Source: Opeltia flavorubescens
Taxonomy: Eukaryota; Ascomycota; Lecanoromycetes; Teloschistales; Teloschistaceae
Length of the DNA stretch: 64,000 nt
Reading direction: 5' to 3'
Assembly: GCA_000442125.1 (NCBI GenBank)
Contig: KE546967.1
Span: forward strand, 1,426,001-1,490,000
The translations under genes and the position numbers were made by a program. This document shows, one piece after another, positions 1 to 13,088 of this stretch. The notes under the pieces are model-generated. The model searched no databases. It saw nothing but the letters and a program-made list of their open reading frames with translations, and was not told the DNA's origin. Position 1 is the first letter of the stretch. Each line of letters starts with the position of its first letter.

Positions 1-1
1 T

Positions 2-322
2 GAAGACAGCTCCAACTCAGTATCGCCAGCTGAGGCAGATCAAAGGCGCATACGTGGAACCCCTCTTAGAGAGCTCCATCTGGAGGTATTCGACGCCATC
101 GTGGGTAAGAGAAAAGGAACGGTGTATGTGGGCCGAGGGAGCAGGACATATGATCTGTTGGGGAAAGCGATGCCTGATGGACTGGTCGGATGGATGTTAG
201 GTTTGCGGACTCGAAGAGAGGAGGCAAAGCAGGCAAAAGATAGTGAGGAGGTTAAAGGGAGTAGAGCCGGAAGTCCGGGGTGGGAGAGGGTAGAGCAGAT
301 CAGTGGGGAGGAGAGTGCGTGA
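2..322 (+). CDS. 3' end of a probable short-chain dehydrogenase/reductase (partial)
   Basis: An open frame runs from the left edge of the window to a TGA at 320-322, so this is the last ~106 codons of a gene that starts outside. The segment VFDAIVGKRKGTVYVGRG followed by LLGKAMPDGLVGWMLGLR resembles the C-terminal tail of fungal membrane-associated short-chain dehydrogenases, where a 'VYxVGxGA..' stretch follows the catalytic fold. The last ~40 residues are charged and low in complexity. The Rossmann fold and the YxxxK catalytic motif would lie upstream and cannot be seen, so the family call rests on tail resemblance only. The gene converges on YTH1, with their stop codons about 480 bp apart. 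Confidence 0.45.
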   Translation, partial: EDSSNSVSPAEADQRRIRGTPLRELHLEVFDAIVGKRKGTVYVGRGSRTYDLLGKAMPDGLVGWMLGLRTRREEAKQAKDSEEVKGSRAGSPGWERVEQISGEESA

Positions 323-802
323 AAAATGGTAGCAGGTATGAGATATGTATTACGACCACGAATGTTTGGCGGTTGGGTTTTTCTGGGGTTATTGGACTGG
401 TCTCCGCTCATTGGAATAGCATACTGGTTCAGGGTCTATCGGAGGTGAAGTCAGGAGAAGGCGGGTTTTGGTCCTCCCATCTCAGCATTTTTGGAGGCGC
501 TATTCATCTACAGTCCACTATCTATTCTGTTCCTGCTCGCATTCTCGTCTTGCAGTTGAATTGTTCATCCTGCGCAATCTCTCCCCAGTGCTTTCTCGAT
601 GTCTCGATTTCTCAACTCCTCGACTTCATAGCTTTAGTCGTCTTCTCCGCCGCTACCACTCATTCGTTACGCTTTGAGAACCTGCCACCAGGTGCCTCGT
701 AGAGAATCCGCTGCGGTCCGAACGGCCGCTGCTGTCAAGTCTGCTCTGTGGAATTTATGGCGGATACTGATTCCGCCATTTACCGTCTCTCTTTTCACCC
801 TT
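323..802. other. Intergenic, convergent 3' ends
   Basis: This lies between the stop codons of the partial dehydrogenase and YTH1. Short open frames occur in several phases, but none has a recognisable domain. It probably holds the two 3' untranslated regions and their terminators. Confidence 0.5.
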
Positions 803-1664
803 TCATTTATCATAGCCGCCCCTCCTCCTGCCCCCGCCATACCTCCCCTTTCCCCTCCCTCTCCCGTCTCTGAAATCCCTTCTCCCCCTCTCCCATTCCC
901 TCTCCTCTTCCCTCTCCACTTCTTCCCGTATCCTTATCCTCTCTTCCTCCAACTCTTCCGCAGACTTCTCCACCTTGACCGTCGGCCGCGGTAAATCGGT
1001 CGGATACTGAGGGTGCGCGCCTTCCTTGCATTGTCTCCCATTTGGGCAGAAGCCCGCTAGGTAGAACTTACAGAGCGTTCTTCGATTGTGGGATTTCGAG
1101 CATATGGGACCGAGAGGGCAGAAGCCTCGATCATAGTAAGGGCAGGGGCGGAGCTTGGTGGCAGGGTCGATGTGCAGGTAAAGGCATTCGTCGCCGTTGC
1201 TACAGTAGAGGGTGCGGGCGTATTGATTGCATTCGGGCATGCGGCGTCTATGCAAATTTCAGTATATCAGAAAGCACATGACGTATACTATGTTCTTGTA
1301 GGGTACTCTAGGCAGATGATATCTAGTTTCAGGATGATTTATGAAAGATATGGGTAGGAACCTACAAATTATACTCATGCAGGAATTCGCACTGATCTCC
1401 TTTCTTGCAAAGGCCACGAAGCCAATGCTTGCATACTAGGCTGTTGAAAGGATGGTTGACTTGGTGTTTGTCTGGACAATTATTGCCCAGTGGACAGTGA
1501 CCCTCTCGAAAAGCCTTGCATGGTGGCCGATTGGGATCAAGGCCGAATCGGTACTCTCGTCTGAGGAAGTCAGAGAAGGAGAAGTCGAAAGCTGGAGGAG
1601 AGTTATTTGGAAAGGAGGATCGATCCAGTGGCAGTGTCGATGGCTGCTCAACTGCAGCTGTCAT
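803..1664 (-). CDS. yth1: Yth1/CPSF30, CCCH zinc-finger subunit of the mRNA cleavage and polyadenylation factor
   Basis: Two exons on the minus strand, 1664-1366 and 1247-803. They are joined by a 118-nt intron (GTAGGT donor, CATAG acceptor), which restores the family-typical junction HEYNLRRMPEC. The protein is 247 aa, the usual size for fungal Yth1. Five tandem CCCH fingers are visible: [41 protein letters not shown] and [11 protein letters not shown] charged Glu/Arg segment and an Arg/Gly-rich tail follow. Known role: RNA-binding subunit of the nuclear 3'-end processing complex, where the fingers contact the polyadenylation signal. Its start codon is only about 210 bp from the left end of the transposon island, so part of its native promoter has probably been displaced. 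Confidence 0.93.
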
Positions 1665-1871
1665 GATTCAAAATCTTGAAGTCTGAAGCAAGCTGAAGGG
1701 ATCCTTTTGATCATGCTGATAAAGCAATCGGAAGCGACGAGAAGTACTAACCGTTTCGGTCTGGGACTCTGAGCGGGAGATCGACAACTACTAAACAGAC
1801 GGTGCCCCTTCGGTCCAGACTTAAACCCTACTCTAGGCTTCGTGCCCGAAGTAGAGGCTGGCTAACGAAGA

Positions 1872-1875
1872 CCAC
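1872..1875. repeat. Target-site duplication of the outer LTR element (CCAC), left copy
   Basis: CCAC directly precedes the left LTR and recurs directly after the right LTR at 18381-18384. An extra A on both sides (ACCAC) may be chance, because the right-hand A is also the last base of the LTR. The match supports a single insertion of the whole 1,876-18,380 unit. Confidence 0.75.
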
Positions 1876-2015
1876 TGGCGGAGAAACTTCGGCCGCACCT
1901 TCCCCACCTGCTTTTTTTATATAGCTTAAAAAGGCCTTTAAGACTTTATAGATTTAGTATTCTATATAGTATAAATTAAAACACCTTTTTACTAGTACCG
2001 TATTTATATCTTTTA
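1876..2015 (+). repeat. Left LTR of the outer element
   Basis: This 140-bp copy aligns without gaps to 18241-18380. There are about 17 differences, nearly all C-to-T or G-to-A in this copy. The first ~45 bp are almost identical, and the mutations begin at about 1,920. Just inside it, a GC-rich block at about 2,018-2,034 sits where a primer-binding site would be expected. Confidence 0.88.
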
Positions 2016-5000
2016 AATAGGGCTCGGGCCGCGATAAATAATTTTTATTAAAGTTACTAGCTATTAATAAAGAATAAAGCTATTTTAGAAAATCTAATAA
2101 AAATAGTTTTTTTAAAAAGGTTAATAAAAGCTTTTAAATTAAAAGACTTTTAAATAGCCTAGTAGTAAATAATATATATTATAATAAAAATCTAATTATT
2201 TTAATCTTAAATTATTTTTATTTATTTATAATATAAAATTATTAAAAAATAAATCGTTTATTTATTAATAAACTTTTATTTTTTTAAACTCTATATTAAC
2301 TATTTTAAAATTTATAAAAACGAGTATTATAATTAATTTTTTATATTTAATTATTAATTATTAATAATATAAAATATTAATAAATAAATTAAATAAATTT
2401 TTAAATGATTTTCTTTTAATAGTTATAAAAATATTAAAACTTTTATCCTAAATATTATTAATTTAAAAATTATTTTTTTAGTTATCCTTTTTTTAAAGAC
2501 TATTTAATATATTTATTTTTTTTTTTTTAAATACTATAATTTTTAAACTAGTAATTAACTTTTAATTTATTAATATTATTAAAATATTTAAATTAATTAT
2601 TAAAATATTAATTATATTATTAATTAATAAACTATTAAAATTTATTAAAATAGTTTTAAAGTTTATTAAAATAAATAAAATAGATAGAATAAAAATTAGA
2701 TTTTTCTAAAGATTAAAAAATAAAAAAGAAGATTTTAAAAAATATTTAAAAAATTTAGATTAAATATATAAATAAAATATTAAAAATCGAGTTATAGGTA
2801 TTTTTAAAAAAAAAAAAAATTTATAAAATATACCTACTATATTTTATTTTGATAAAATTTTAAAAATTCTATAATAATTTAATATATAAAATTAGACTAT
2901 TATTTTAAATAAAACTAGCTAATTATTAAAAAAAAATTTATTATTTATTTTATAATTTAATTAGTCGATAAATAAATTAAATTATTTAAATTTAAAATTA
3001 AAATAGTTATATTTAGTTAAAATAATAATAAATATATTATTATTTATTTAAAATAATATAATAAATTTATTTTATAATTATTAAATACTATTATAAAATT
3101 TTATATAATATATTTTAAAAATATAAAAAATCTATTAAAATATAATTAAATTACTTTTAAATATAATAAAATATCGAATTTTAATTATAAAAATATTAAT
3201 AAATTTATTAAAGTAGCTTATATAGAAATAAATAAAATATTATTATTTAATTTATAAATATAGAAATTAATAAAAATATCGCTTTTTATAAATAATAATA
3301 GATTTAATAAACTATTTAAATAAATATTATTCTAGATAACTATTATATTTCTAGCCTTTTTCTAAAATATCCGAAATCTAAATACTATTATATTTTAAAG
3401 AATAGTAATTAAACTTTTAAAAACTATTATTAATAGTTAAAAATTTTAAAATAAAGATTTAATAGATATTATATATTATAGATATAAAAAAGCTAGCTAT
3501 TATATTTTAAATTATTTTTATTAATAAAATAATAATTAATAATAAAAAATTTTTTATATTACTACTAATACTATTATTTTTAATTATAGATAGATTTATA
3601 TTAAATCCAATTTAGATTTTAATAAAAATAATAGTATTTATATTCTAATATATTATATAATTATCGAAGGTTTATTAAATATTATAATAATAGTCTAAAA
3701 TATTATTAAAGCTATTTTTAAAAAAATTCTAGCTAGATTAAATAGTATTTAAAAATTTAAAATAAAGAATAAATAGGTTAAAATTTTATTAAAATATATA
3801 TAGAATTAAATTAAAGCCTATAAAAATTAAAAAAAAATCGAAAATAGTAAACCTAAAAAAATAGATATATAAAAATATAAAATTAAAAATAATAAAAAAA
3901 ATAAATTTAATTATATTTAATAATATTTAAATTTTATAAAAATTAAAGGTATTAATAAATTAACCGGCCTATTTTAAACTAAAATCTCTAAAATAAAAAA
4001 AATTTAGAAATTAATAATCAATAAAATATCTAAAATCCCGGATCCTATTAAAAAAATAATAAAAAAAAAAAAATTTAATATTATAAAGGTTTTTAATATA
4101 TTTATTACTCTATTTTTAAATAAATTACTTAACCGGTTAAAAATAATTATTAAAAAAATAGTTTATTTTATATAACGAGCTATTTTTTATTATTATATTA
4201 AAAAAATTATTAAAATAAAAAATAAAGCTATTAAAGCGATTTTTTAAAGTAAAATCTAATAAATAAATTTTATTTTTATAATAAATACTATATTATTCCC
4301 TTTAAAGGTTACTATAAATATTTATAAAAATAATAATTAAAATACCTTTCTAATAATTACTTTTTAAATAAATACTATTAGATTCGTTAAAATATTACTA
4401 GATAATAGTTTATTAATAGAATTAATTAAATAAAAAAAATTTAATAAATTAAATTTTAAATTAAAGATATATATTAATAAATATATTTATATTAATTTAA
4501 TAAATAATATCTTTAATATTTTAATTAAATATATTAAAATCCTAGTTAATATAAAAAGGGTCTAGATTATTATTAAAGTATAAATAGTAGATATTAATAT
4601 TTATAATCTTCTATTAGAGTTAAATTAAATAAAATATATTTATAATAATCTATATTATAATTTTAAAAGAATTACTATTTATAAAAATAATTAAATAATA
4701 TAGAATATACTAGTATAGTTTATATTTATAAAAATCGCTTTATTTATTATAAAATTTAATAATACTAATAAAATATTTATTAACGAAATTTATTAACGCT
4801 TTTTTAATAAATAAAAAAACTTATAGCTTTATTAAAACTAGATAATAATAAAATAATATTAAATTTTAAAATAAAAGCTTTAAATATTATTAAAAAAAAT
4901 AATTTAATTAAAATATTCCTTTTAATAGCTATTATAATATATTATTTCGGCGAAAACTTTATACTATTAATAGACTTTAAATTTATATTTATTATTCTAA

Positions 5001-5893
5001 TTAAATTATAAATATTTAATTACTAATAAAAATTATTAAAATAGTTATTAACGTTATTAAATTAGAACTCGAATATAAAATATTATTTAAATATAAATTT
5101 AGATTTTTTTATTTAATAATATTTTAAAAGAAAATAATTTATTAAAATATTACTTTCTAAAGTTTAAATATAGATATAGAAATTAAAAATTAAGATTAGG
5201 AATATAATAAATATAAAAAATAGGATCGAAATAGTATAAAAACTTTTATATATATAAAAGGATTATTTTATTAAATTTATATAAAATATTAAAATTATAA
5301 ATATTATTGAATATTTAATAAATTAAAATTTAAAAATAAAATTTATTAAAAGCGGTTTACTTTAATATATTAAAAAGAAAAAGAAATTTATAAATCGAAT
5401 TTTTTTTAAAATAAAAAACGCCGGTATAATAATAAGAAAAAATTCGCTTTAAAAAATATAAATAAAATTTTTATTTAAAAAGAAAGAATTAAATATATTT
5501 AAAATAGTATATAACTTTATTTTAATTAATTAATAGATAGTTAAATTAAAATAGCCTATATATTATTTAAAAAAAATTTTAAATATTTTAATTAAAAATA
5601 AATATAAAATTTATTTTTTTTTTAATATAACGAATAGCTATTAAACTATATAAATATAAATATATAATTTAAATAAAACTAGTTTTATTATTTTAAATAG
5701 CTAATAGGTATATTTATAAATAGAATAAGGTTTTAAAAATATTATAATAATATATTCCTAATTTATTAATATTATCTTCGGCCTTTTATTTTCTAATAAT
5801 AAGGGAGTACTTTAAATATTTACTTTTATCGGTAACTATAATATAGTTATTTTTATAGTATTTATAAATAATTATATAACGGTTATTACTACC
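2016..5893 (+). other. Left interior of the outer element, RIP-degraded
   Basis: Almost pure A/T with rare short GC-bearing patches, and no open frame of useful length. A protease-like region lies near 4,390-4,690 on the plus strand, where residues typical of the active-site and flap regions of retroelement proteases can be recognised. I could not place gag or reverse transcriptase here. No host gene is visible in this stretch. Confidence 0.6.
5889..5893. repeat. Target-site duplication of the nested element (CTACC), left copy
   Basis: CTACC directly precedes the left LTR of the nested element and directly follows its right LTR at 13084-13088. It is a perfect 5-bp duplication, as expected for a Ty3/gypsy insertion. 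Confidence 0.92.
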
Positions 5894-6097
5894 TGTTGCG
5901 CAGTAGGCATGGAGTGATAGTATTGTATTGAAGGTAAAGACTATCTACCTGTAGAATCTGTAACTAAATAAATATGGGCGCCAAGAGGCGCTAAACCCAA
6001 CTGGGTGAACTTACTTAGACGGCCTCCTTCGGGCCACGGTAGCCATTCAGCTCTACCTACCCTATCAGCCTTTTACCTATACGATATAGCCGCAATA
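5894..6097 (-). repeat. Left LTR of the nested element (3' LTR in its own orientation)
   Basis: 204 bp, TGTTGCG..GCAATA, and the same length as the partner at 12880-13083. Its outer half is close to the presumed original sequence, while its interior-facing half carries many C-to-T / G-to-A differences. Confidence 0.92.
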
Positions 6098-9000
6098 GAT
6101 ACCGGTAACGAATAAAGCTATTAGCCTCTAATAGTAGGCCCTTCCTCGCCGATAAGCGGCTTCTTAGCTTATTCCTACCGCTTAACCTCAGTATTAGTAT
6201 TGTTAGCGGCTTTACCGTAGTCTAAAGCCGATTCCGGGTTAAAACAGCGCTTATACTCTTTCACTAGTACCTTAATATTACCTAGACGGTGTTCGGGTAT
6301 CTACTAGTCGTCTTTAAACCTATAACTAACCTAACGAATAAGGTATTAAGTAGAAAAACCTCTACCTTTACGGATACGGCGCTTATAGAGGATTCGTTCG
6401 ATTTCGAACTTTTTATTACTATTAACGACGACTAGAGATATAGATATATAGTAGCGCTAGTAGGGATTATCGCTAAAGTTAGTAGTAGGCTCTAGATATA
6501 CTACTAATATTATATCGTAAATCTTTATAGTAGGTAGTAGCTTTAAATAGTAGACTAATAGTTTAATACGTTCGATAATTTTAAAAAGGCCTACTAGCTA
6601 TTATTTAATCTTTTTAAAAGTAAGCTCTAGTATATTATAGCCTCGATATAAGCGTATTTTTATAAAATCGCTAACCTTAAAGTAAACTAGTTAGTAATAC
6701 GTATTATAATATTTTTTTATTTTTATTATAGTAAAGGTAATAGTATCCTTAATATCGATATATATAGGCCGGTACTCTTCTACGGTTACTAGTACTATAA
6801 TATTCCGTACCGTAGGTATATTTACGGGCTCGTTAGCTTCTAAAGCAGTTAGATTATAGCGACGAGCTATCTATATTATAGCTGGAAAGGCAGCTAGTTT
6901 TTTAACAGAAGCGTCGGCGGGAGCTTTAAGGCCTAGCGTATCTTCTAGCTAGATAGCTTACTTAAGGTTTAGCAGGTATAGAAGATCTAGTACTTCGCGA
7001 GTTTTAAATCCGAATAATACTTAATTAGGTACTTTAAGCGTAGAGCTATAGTTTGTAGAGTTATTAAAAGCTGTTAATATTTATAAAAGAATAGTAGGTT
7101 ATAACCTAGAGTCGTCCAGTATAATAATATAATAGCGTATAGTAATTTTAGCAGTTTAATTAGACTGTTTTAATATACTATCGGTTTATAAGTACCAGAT
7201 AGTAGAATACTATAAATCTACCTTTAATACTTTAAATATCTAGTGTTATAACTAACTAACGAACTTCCTATTATAATCCGAAATTACTACCTATAGTATA
7301 CCCTAATTCAACTTTACTAGTCTATCTAATAGCTGTTTAGCCTACTATTTACCGCCCTAAGTAGTCTTTTTAAATATATAGGTGACTGCTTTAATAAATT
7401 TATTTATCACCGATATATAATAATCGTACCCTTTATACAATTTTAATAAGGTAAGGATAAAATCGATAGTAAGCGTATAAAATAGTCTTGCCGGGCTGAA
7501 TACTAGCTATAGGGCTCTATATAGGCGGTAGCGAGGTATCTAGTTAATTTAGTATTACGGGTAGTAGCGGATAAACTTATACAGCTTCGTTGATATATTA
7601 TATATATAAAGGCCTTCTGTTAAACGTTCGTACGTGCGTATATAGCCGGGATAGCTTATTTTATTATATACTAGCTAGAATACTTCCTTTTCTATATCCG
7701 TAGGTATTACTAAGCGTAGGTTTCGCTTATTATCATTGAAATAAAGCAGCCTATTAATAGTATAATATAGTAATTTAGTAGTATTATTACCTAGCCTTAT
7801 ATTAACTTTAACGGATTCCTTAACCTTAGCCTAGCGGCTTTTTTTAATATATCTATCGATTAATTATTAGCGGAATTTAACTAATATTTCTACTAAGCTT
7901 ACTAGGAAACAACGCACTATAAAGATATCTATATCTAGTAATTCGTTTATTTCCGGGCGGTATTTATAACTAGCGAGCCTCGATAATACGTCTAGAATAG
8001 TATTTATAATTCTAGGCTTATAGTAGATATTAAGCCTAAAATATTAAAGATATTCGGAAGCTTATATTAAACGGAGATTAAGCTTTTCTACGGATACTAT
8101 ATTTAAACTAGTCTAGCGTAAAATACTAACTATAGCGGAATAGTCCGTGTAGATAATAATAATATATTTAGCTACTTTAATTATATAACGGATCTTTTTA
8201 ACTATCTAAATAATACCTACAACCTCTAATTCTATAGGCTAATAGTGTATTTTAGCGTCTAATAGTAAACGGCTAAGGAATAGAATCAATCGCTTAGATT
8301 TTTACTTAAGTTCTTTACCTATTTTATAGATAGCTTCGTCTATATTATAATAAATATAGGCTATAAAACCGAATTCTTTACTAACATCTAGGTCTATATA
8401 CAGTACTAAACTTTTATTAAAGTAGACTAGGATCGATAATAATAAAAAGAACTTCTATAAATAATAGAATACGTTAAGCTTTTTAGATATAAATACTACT
8501 AATAGACTCCGGGCAGCAGCTTTTTTATAAGCGTTACCTTTAACAGTAATATCACGGTTTATATAAGTTTTACGCTCCTAGAGTAGCTTAATAATAGCTA
8601 TATAATTATTAATATACTACCGAAGGTAGCCTATTAAATTAAAATATTTTTTAAATTATTAGAGCGTACGTGGAAACAAGAGCTTTAAAATTACTTCTAG
8701 CTTATTTTTCGTAATAGTAAGCCTAAAAGTATTAACCTTCTAGCCTAATAGGTACACAAATATATAGCTAATAAACGATTTTGTAGGTAATAGATATAAA
8801 TTTATCGTATTAAGCGTGCTAAAAATCTAGTTAAAATACTCTACGTATTCTTCTATTAAAAAGGAAAATATTATAATATTATCGACGTAGGTTTTACAGA
8901 AAGAGCGAAACAGGCGTAGAATCCTATTTATTATCTGTTATATATAAGCTGGTAAGTTCCAGTAACCTATTACCGGTACTTTAAACGTTTCTTGCCTTTA

Positions 9001-12000
9001 ATACGAGACTACTGTTAAATAATAATAGTATTACTAATTAATCTACTATTAGTAGAAAAAGCTCGTAAAGTCCACTATAAAAAGGACTTTAGCGCTATAA
9101 ATTTACGTTAAGATTTCCGTTTATAATAGAACTAGGTAGGTATCTAATATTATAATTTTATTAAGTACCCGAATATCGATAATAACACGGCCTTTAAAGC
9201 CTTAATCGGTATTTTTCTATATAATAAAGTAAGGAAACGAAAATAAGATAGCTATAGTAGTTTATTCCATCCGATTTTACTCGTAGAATTTATTAAAGGC
9301 CTTATTAATAACCTTCTTATTATAGGTACTAACGGGGTATATATAGGCTTACCCGGGCTTATAGATCTATTTTTAGTTTTCTACTAGTAGAATATTTATA
9401 TACTCTAACTCCGGCATATTAATTACGTTACTGGTATTTTATTATAAGCGCGGGTAACGCTTAATCGGGGTAATTAGGGCAGCTCGTTCCGTTTATATTC
9501 TAAAAATTGTTACTCCTATAAAATGCACTATTTCTATTTAATAGTTAGAATTAACAAGTAGTATAACGGCGGTATTTAGGGCTATAGCAGCTATTACGGC
9601 GGCTGCTATATAGCGCTTAAAGTTCTTTAAAAACTATCTAGACTTTCGCTTTAGCGTTTTAGTAGCTAGTTTATAGTCTTCCGAGCTAATTTAATAGTAT
9701 TTATTAGCCTTGTATTTATAAATGGTGCCTAGTTAAATTTTCGTAGCTAATTAGATAAAAAACGGCGAATTGTTCTAAACGTAGACTTGCTTAAATATAT
9801 AATCTATAATATATATATAGTTAGCGAGGGTATTTAAGATTCTTAGCTTATAAATAAGGTTACGGTTTTATAAAAGGTTTAGAGGTTTTTAGTGTAGGCC
9901 AGCGATTTTAACAGCCTTACTAGCGTATAACGGCACTATAATACGTTAAATACTATAGACGATAGCGCTTATTCTAGTACCTTTAGTACTAATAGCGATT
10001 AGCACTACTATATTATTATAGAAGCTAATAGTTATTATATTTATAGATAGGTATATATCGATATCTTCAAACTTTATAATATCGATACTAATAAATATAT
10101 TAGCGCTTAAATCGTCTACTAGATAAAGCTCGCGCGTAATAATAATAAGCTCTATAGCCCTTTTATTAAATACAAAGATTTCGATAATTATAAACTTAAT
10201 AATATTATATCGCCTCTTACTAATATTTTTAATAGTTATAAGAGCTGGCATCTTCTAAATTATAGTATGCGGTAGCTGTTCTAGTAGAAATTTTCGGTTA
10301 ATTAGGCTTATTATACAGTTTATATCCTAGTAGAAGTTATAATTTTTAGAGTTTAGTTATAAATAAATATCTGCGGTTATATAATGGTATTCTCGGAAAG
10401 TAAAATCTATTATTAATATATCTTTCGTGGTTAAACAAATTAACTAGGGTATTTATAGCGGTAGCTGTTTAATAACCTCTTATTTAATAATCTTTAATGT
10501 ATTTTTAAATAGCTTAGCTGGTTTTAAATAAGTTTACGCTAGTACTAGTGGAACACTTAGCTTAATAATTAGCTTAACCGTGGTAGCTATAGCTAGGAGT
10601 GGTTTTTTACTGTAGCCGGAGCGTAGGTACCGATATAAGACGTTGTTTAATTTAAAAATTTTATTATATTTATCGTATTAGTATATTTTAACTAGTTTAG
10701 GTTCCGCGTGCTTTACTATAATAAAATAGAATTCCACTATATTATTATATTAGTTAGAATCTTTAACAGTAGTATATAAAGCTTTATTAGGCTTTTTATC
10801 TACTATATATTCAGCTCTAGTAAAGTCCGTTAATTAGTAGAAACCGTTTTTATAACTTTAGTACTACTCCGTTCTATCGTCTAGAACCTACTCGCTAGAA
10901 GCTTCTTATTAGAAGTAGACTCGCTAATTATTTAGCTAGCGGTTTCTATATAGATTCCGGCTGTTATTACGCTATTAATAGCTGTAGTTTTACTAATTTC
11001 TGGTTTAATTCTATTACAGCGGAGCAATCGCTTTAAATAGAAACTACTAACGATTATTTTAAGTAGTACGCTGATTGTTCTACGTACTAAGCTCGCTTTT
11101 AATTAGTAGAGCTTGCGGAGCCGTAAAGAGATTCCGGTATTAGTATATAGTAGGAAATATATTTAGTTGGTTTCCTTATATATAGCTCGGGTATATAAAT
11201 AGATATCTAGGCGTATAAAAAGGGTTATTTTATAGCGGCTAGTATACTACTACTCCTTCACGTTATTTATCTTTATCCTTTTATAGAGGGTTTAGTTTTA
11301 GCGCCTCGCGGTTTTTATTACTACTATAAATATTGAATTAATTATTCTTTTTATTTTAAAAAAACTTATAAAAGGCTTTAATAGTAGTTATTACGGTTTT
11401 ATTCGAAATTAATATTCGTAGCCGGGCGTTAAGATATTTAATACTAATTATTATTTAGATACTTTTAATAGGAGTTATTTTTATATTTTTTGCTTTAATA
11501 ATAATATTATTAAAATATTCTAAAGGGTTTTTTCGAGCCCGTATATCGTTAATAATATAGCGTATCTACTCTAGCTACGCTAGTATAATAGACGGTGGCT
11601 CGCTAAAATAGTCTTTAAAAAATATATACTATAGCTTAATACCTTCACCTAATCGTAGCGACTTGCGGGTAGGTTTACTAATTATAATAGTAAATTATAT
11701 AACTATTTCGCCCTATAAATAAGAATCCAGATTATAACGTATTAATAATGTATTTATTATTTCGTATTTAATTTTTATACGCTGCGTAAAAGCGTATATA
11801 TTATAATAGATATTATACAACTTTATAAACTCTATAGGTGGTTTATCGCTATTTAGTTGGAATAAACTAATATTACGAGCCCTCTATTACGATTTGGTAA
11901 TCGCTGGTATAGCTGCTAGGTTTACTAGTATAGTAATTATTTAATTCTAGAAGTTTTATATAAAAAATCCTAGCAGCTGAACTAGACGGGCGTCTATAAG

Positions 12001-12879
12001 CAGTTACCTATTTAAAAGAGCTTGCTACTACTATAGCGGATTGCCGTTACCTATAGATCCACCCTGCTATTATTATAGTAGAATTCCTGTTATATCTAGC
12101 GGTAGTATAGTACTCCCTTCCGATTTTACTAAATAAGGTAGGCTGGATTTAATACTGGAAATATAGTTTCGCTACCTGAACGTATTAATAAATTCGGTAA
12201 TATTTATAAATTCGTCGATTCGTTATAAGTTTTTTAGCGAGCCTGGAAAGTAAAAATAAAGGTTTAAACTATCCTAGGTAAAATTCGTAGCTAGCTTTTA
12301 AGCGTAGGCTTAAAAGCCTTCGTCTTCGAGGATTATAGTAGTATTATTACGGAAATCGCTTATTACTTTAACAAAAATCCGTAGGTACTCGCCCTAGTCC
12401 GCAGGGTAAGTAGCGATAGGAGCTGTACTAGCTTTTATTATACTAGCTTAAGTTGCCCGGCTACTAGAAGATTCCTATATTAAGGAACGATATAGGCCTA
12501 GACTTTTTTTATAGATATAGTCGGTATAGACTCTAAAGATTGCTGTAAGGGCCCGATCCTGTTTTAAAAACCGTTTAATATACTTTTAGAACTTCTTAAT
12601 ATAAAAGGTAGCTATAACGAGAGCTAGTATAATAGCGAGGTCGGTTAGGTCCTCCGAATTATTATAGAAGGTATTTAAAACTTTACCAGGAGGACTGGAA
12701 GCTAGGGTATATTTCAGTTAACTTTATCAACCGAGTATTAATACGGAAGCGGTAGTTTAGTAGGCGGAGGAGCGCTAGGCCTACCCGAAAGATCTGGTAC
12801 TATATAATAGTTAATAATATATATATACGGAAGTTAATAGTACCGTATTTTATACGGGTTACCTTTAATTGCTACTATT

Positions 12880-13083
12880 TATTGCGTAGTAGGTATAGGG
12901 TAATAATATTATATTAAAGGTAAAGATTATCTACCTATAGAATCTATAACTAAATAAATATAGGCGCTAAGAGGCGCTAAACCCAACTGGGTGAATTTGC
13001 TCAGACGGCCTCCTTCGGGCCACAGTGGCCACTCAGCCCTACCTGCCCTATCAGCCTTCTGCCCATGCGGTATGGCCGCAACA
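12880..13083 (-). repeat. Right LTR of the nested element (5' LTR in its own orientation)
   Basis: 204 bp ending GCCGCAACA and followed by the target duplication at 13084-13088. Here the last ~100 bp are well preserved and the interior-facing first half is mutated, a mirror image of the left LTR. Confidence 0.92.
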
Positions 13084-13088
13084 CTACC

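Larger units (their letters stand above)
5894..13083 (-). mobile_element. Nested Ty3/gypsy chromodomain-type (chromovirus-like) LTR retrotransposon, dead
   Basis: 7,190 bp with 204-bp LTRs (5894-6097 and 12880-13083) and a perfect CTACC duplication. Its coding strand is minus. Recognisable parts in transcription order are: gag region from about 12,800 to 10,600 with a zinc-knuckle-like patch near 10,590-10,640; protease region around 10,250-9,950, where one 101-codon open frame survives; reverse-transcriptase catalytic-box region near 8,880; RNase H-like region near 8,130; integrase zinc-binding region near 7,600-7,680; and a chromodomain-like region near 6,300-6,420. The order PR-RT-RH-IN is that of Ty3/gypsy. 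The element is broken, with dozens of stops. It is clearly less AT-rich than the outer element around it. It is a fossil, younger than the element it sits in. Confidence 0.9.

Noticed and set aside
803-1031. Open frames on both strands across YTH1
   Set aside because: They are shadows of the YTH1 coding sequence. The zinc fingers and the splice junction settle the true frame.
9946-10251. A 101-codon minus-strand open frame in the AT-rich island
   Set aside because: It falls in the protease region of the nested LTR element and has the composition of RIP-mutated DNA, so it is a relic and not a host gene.
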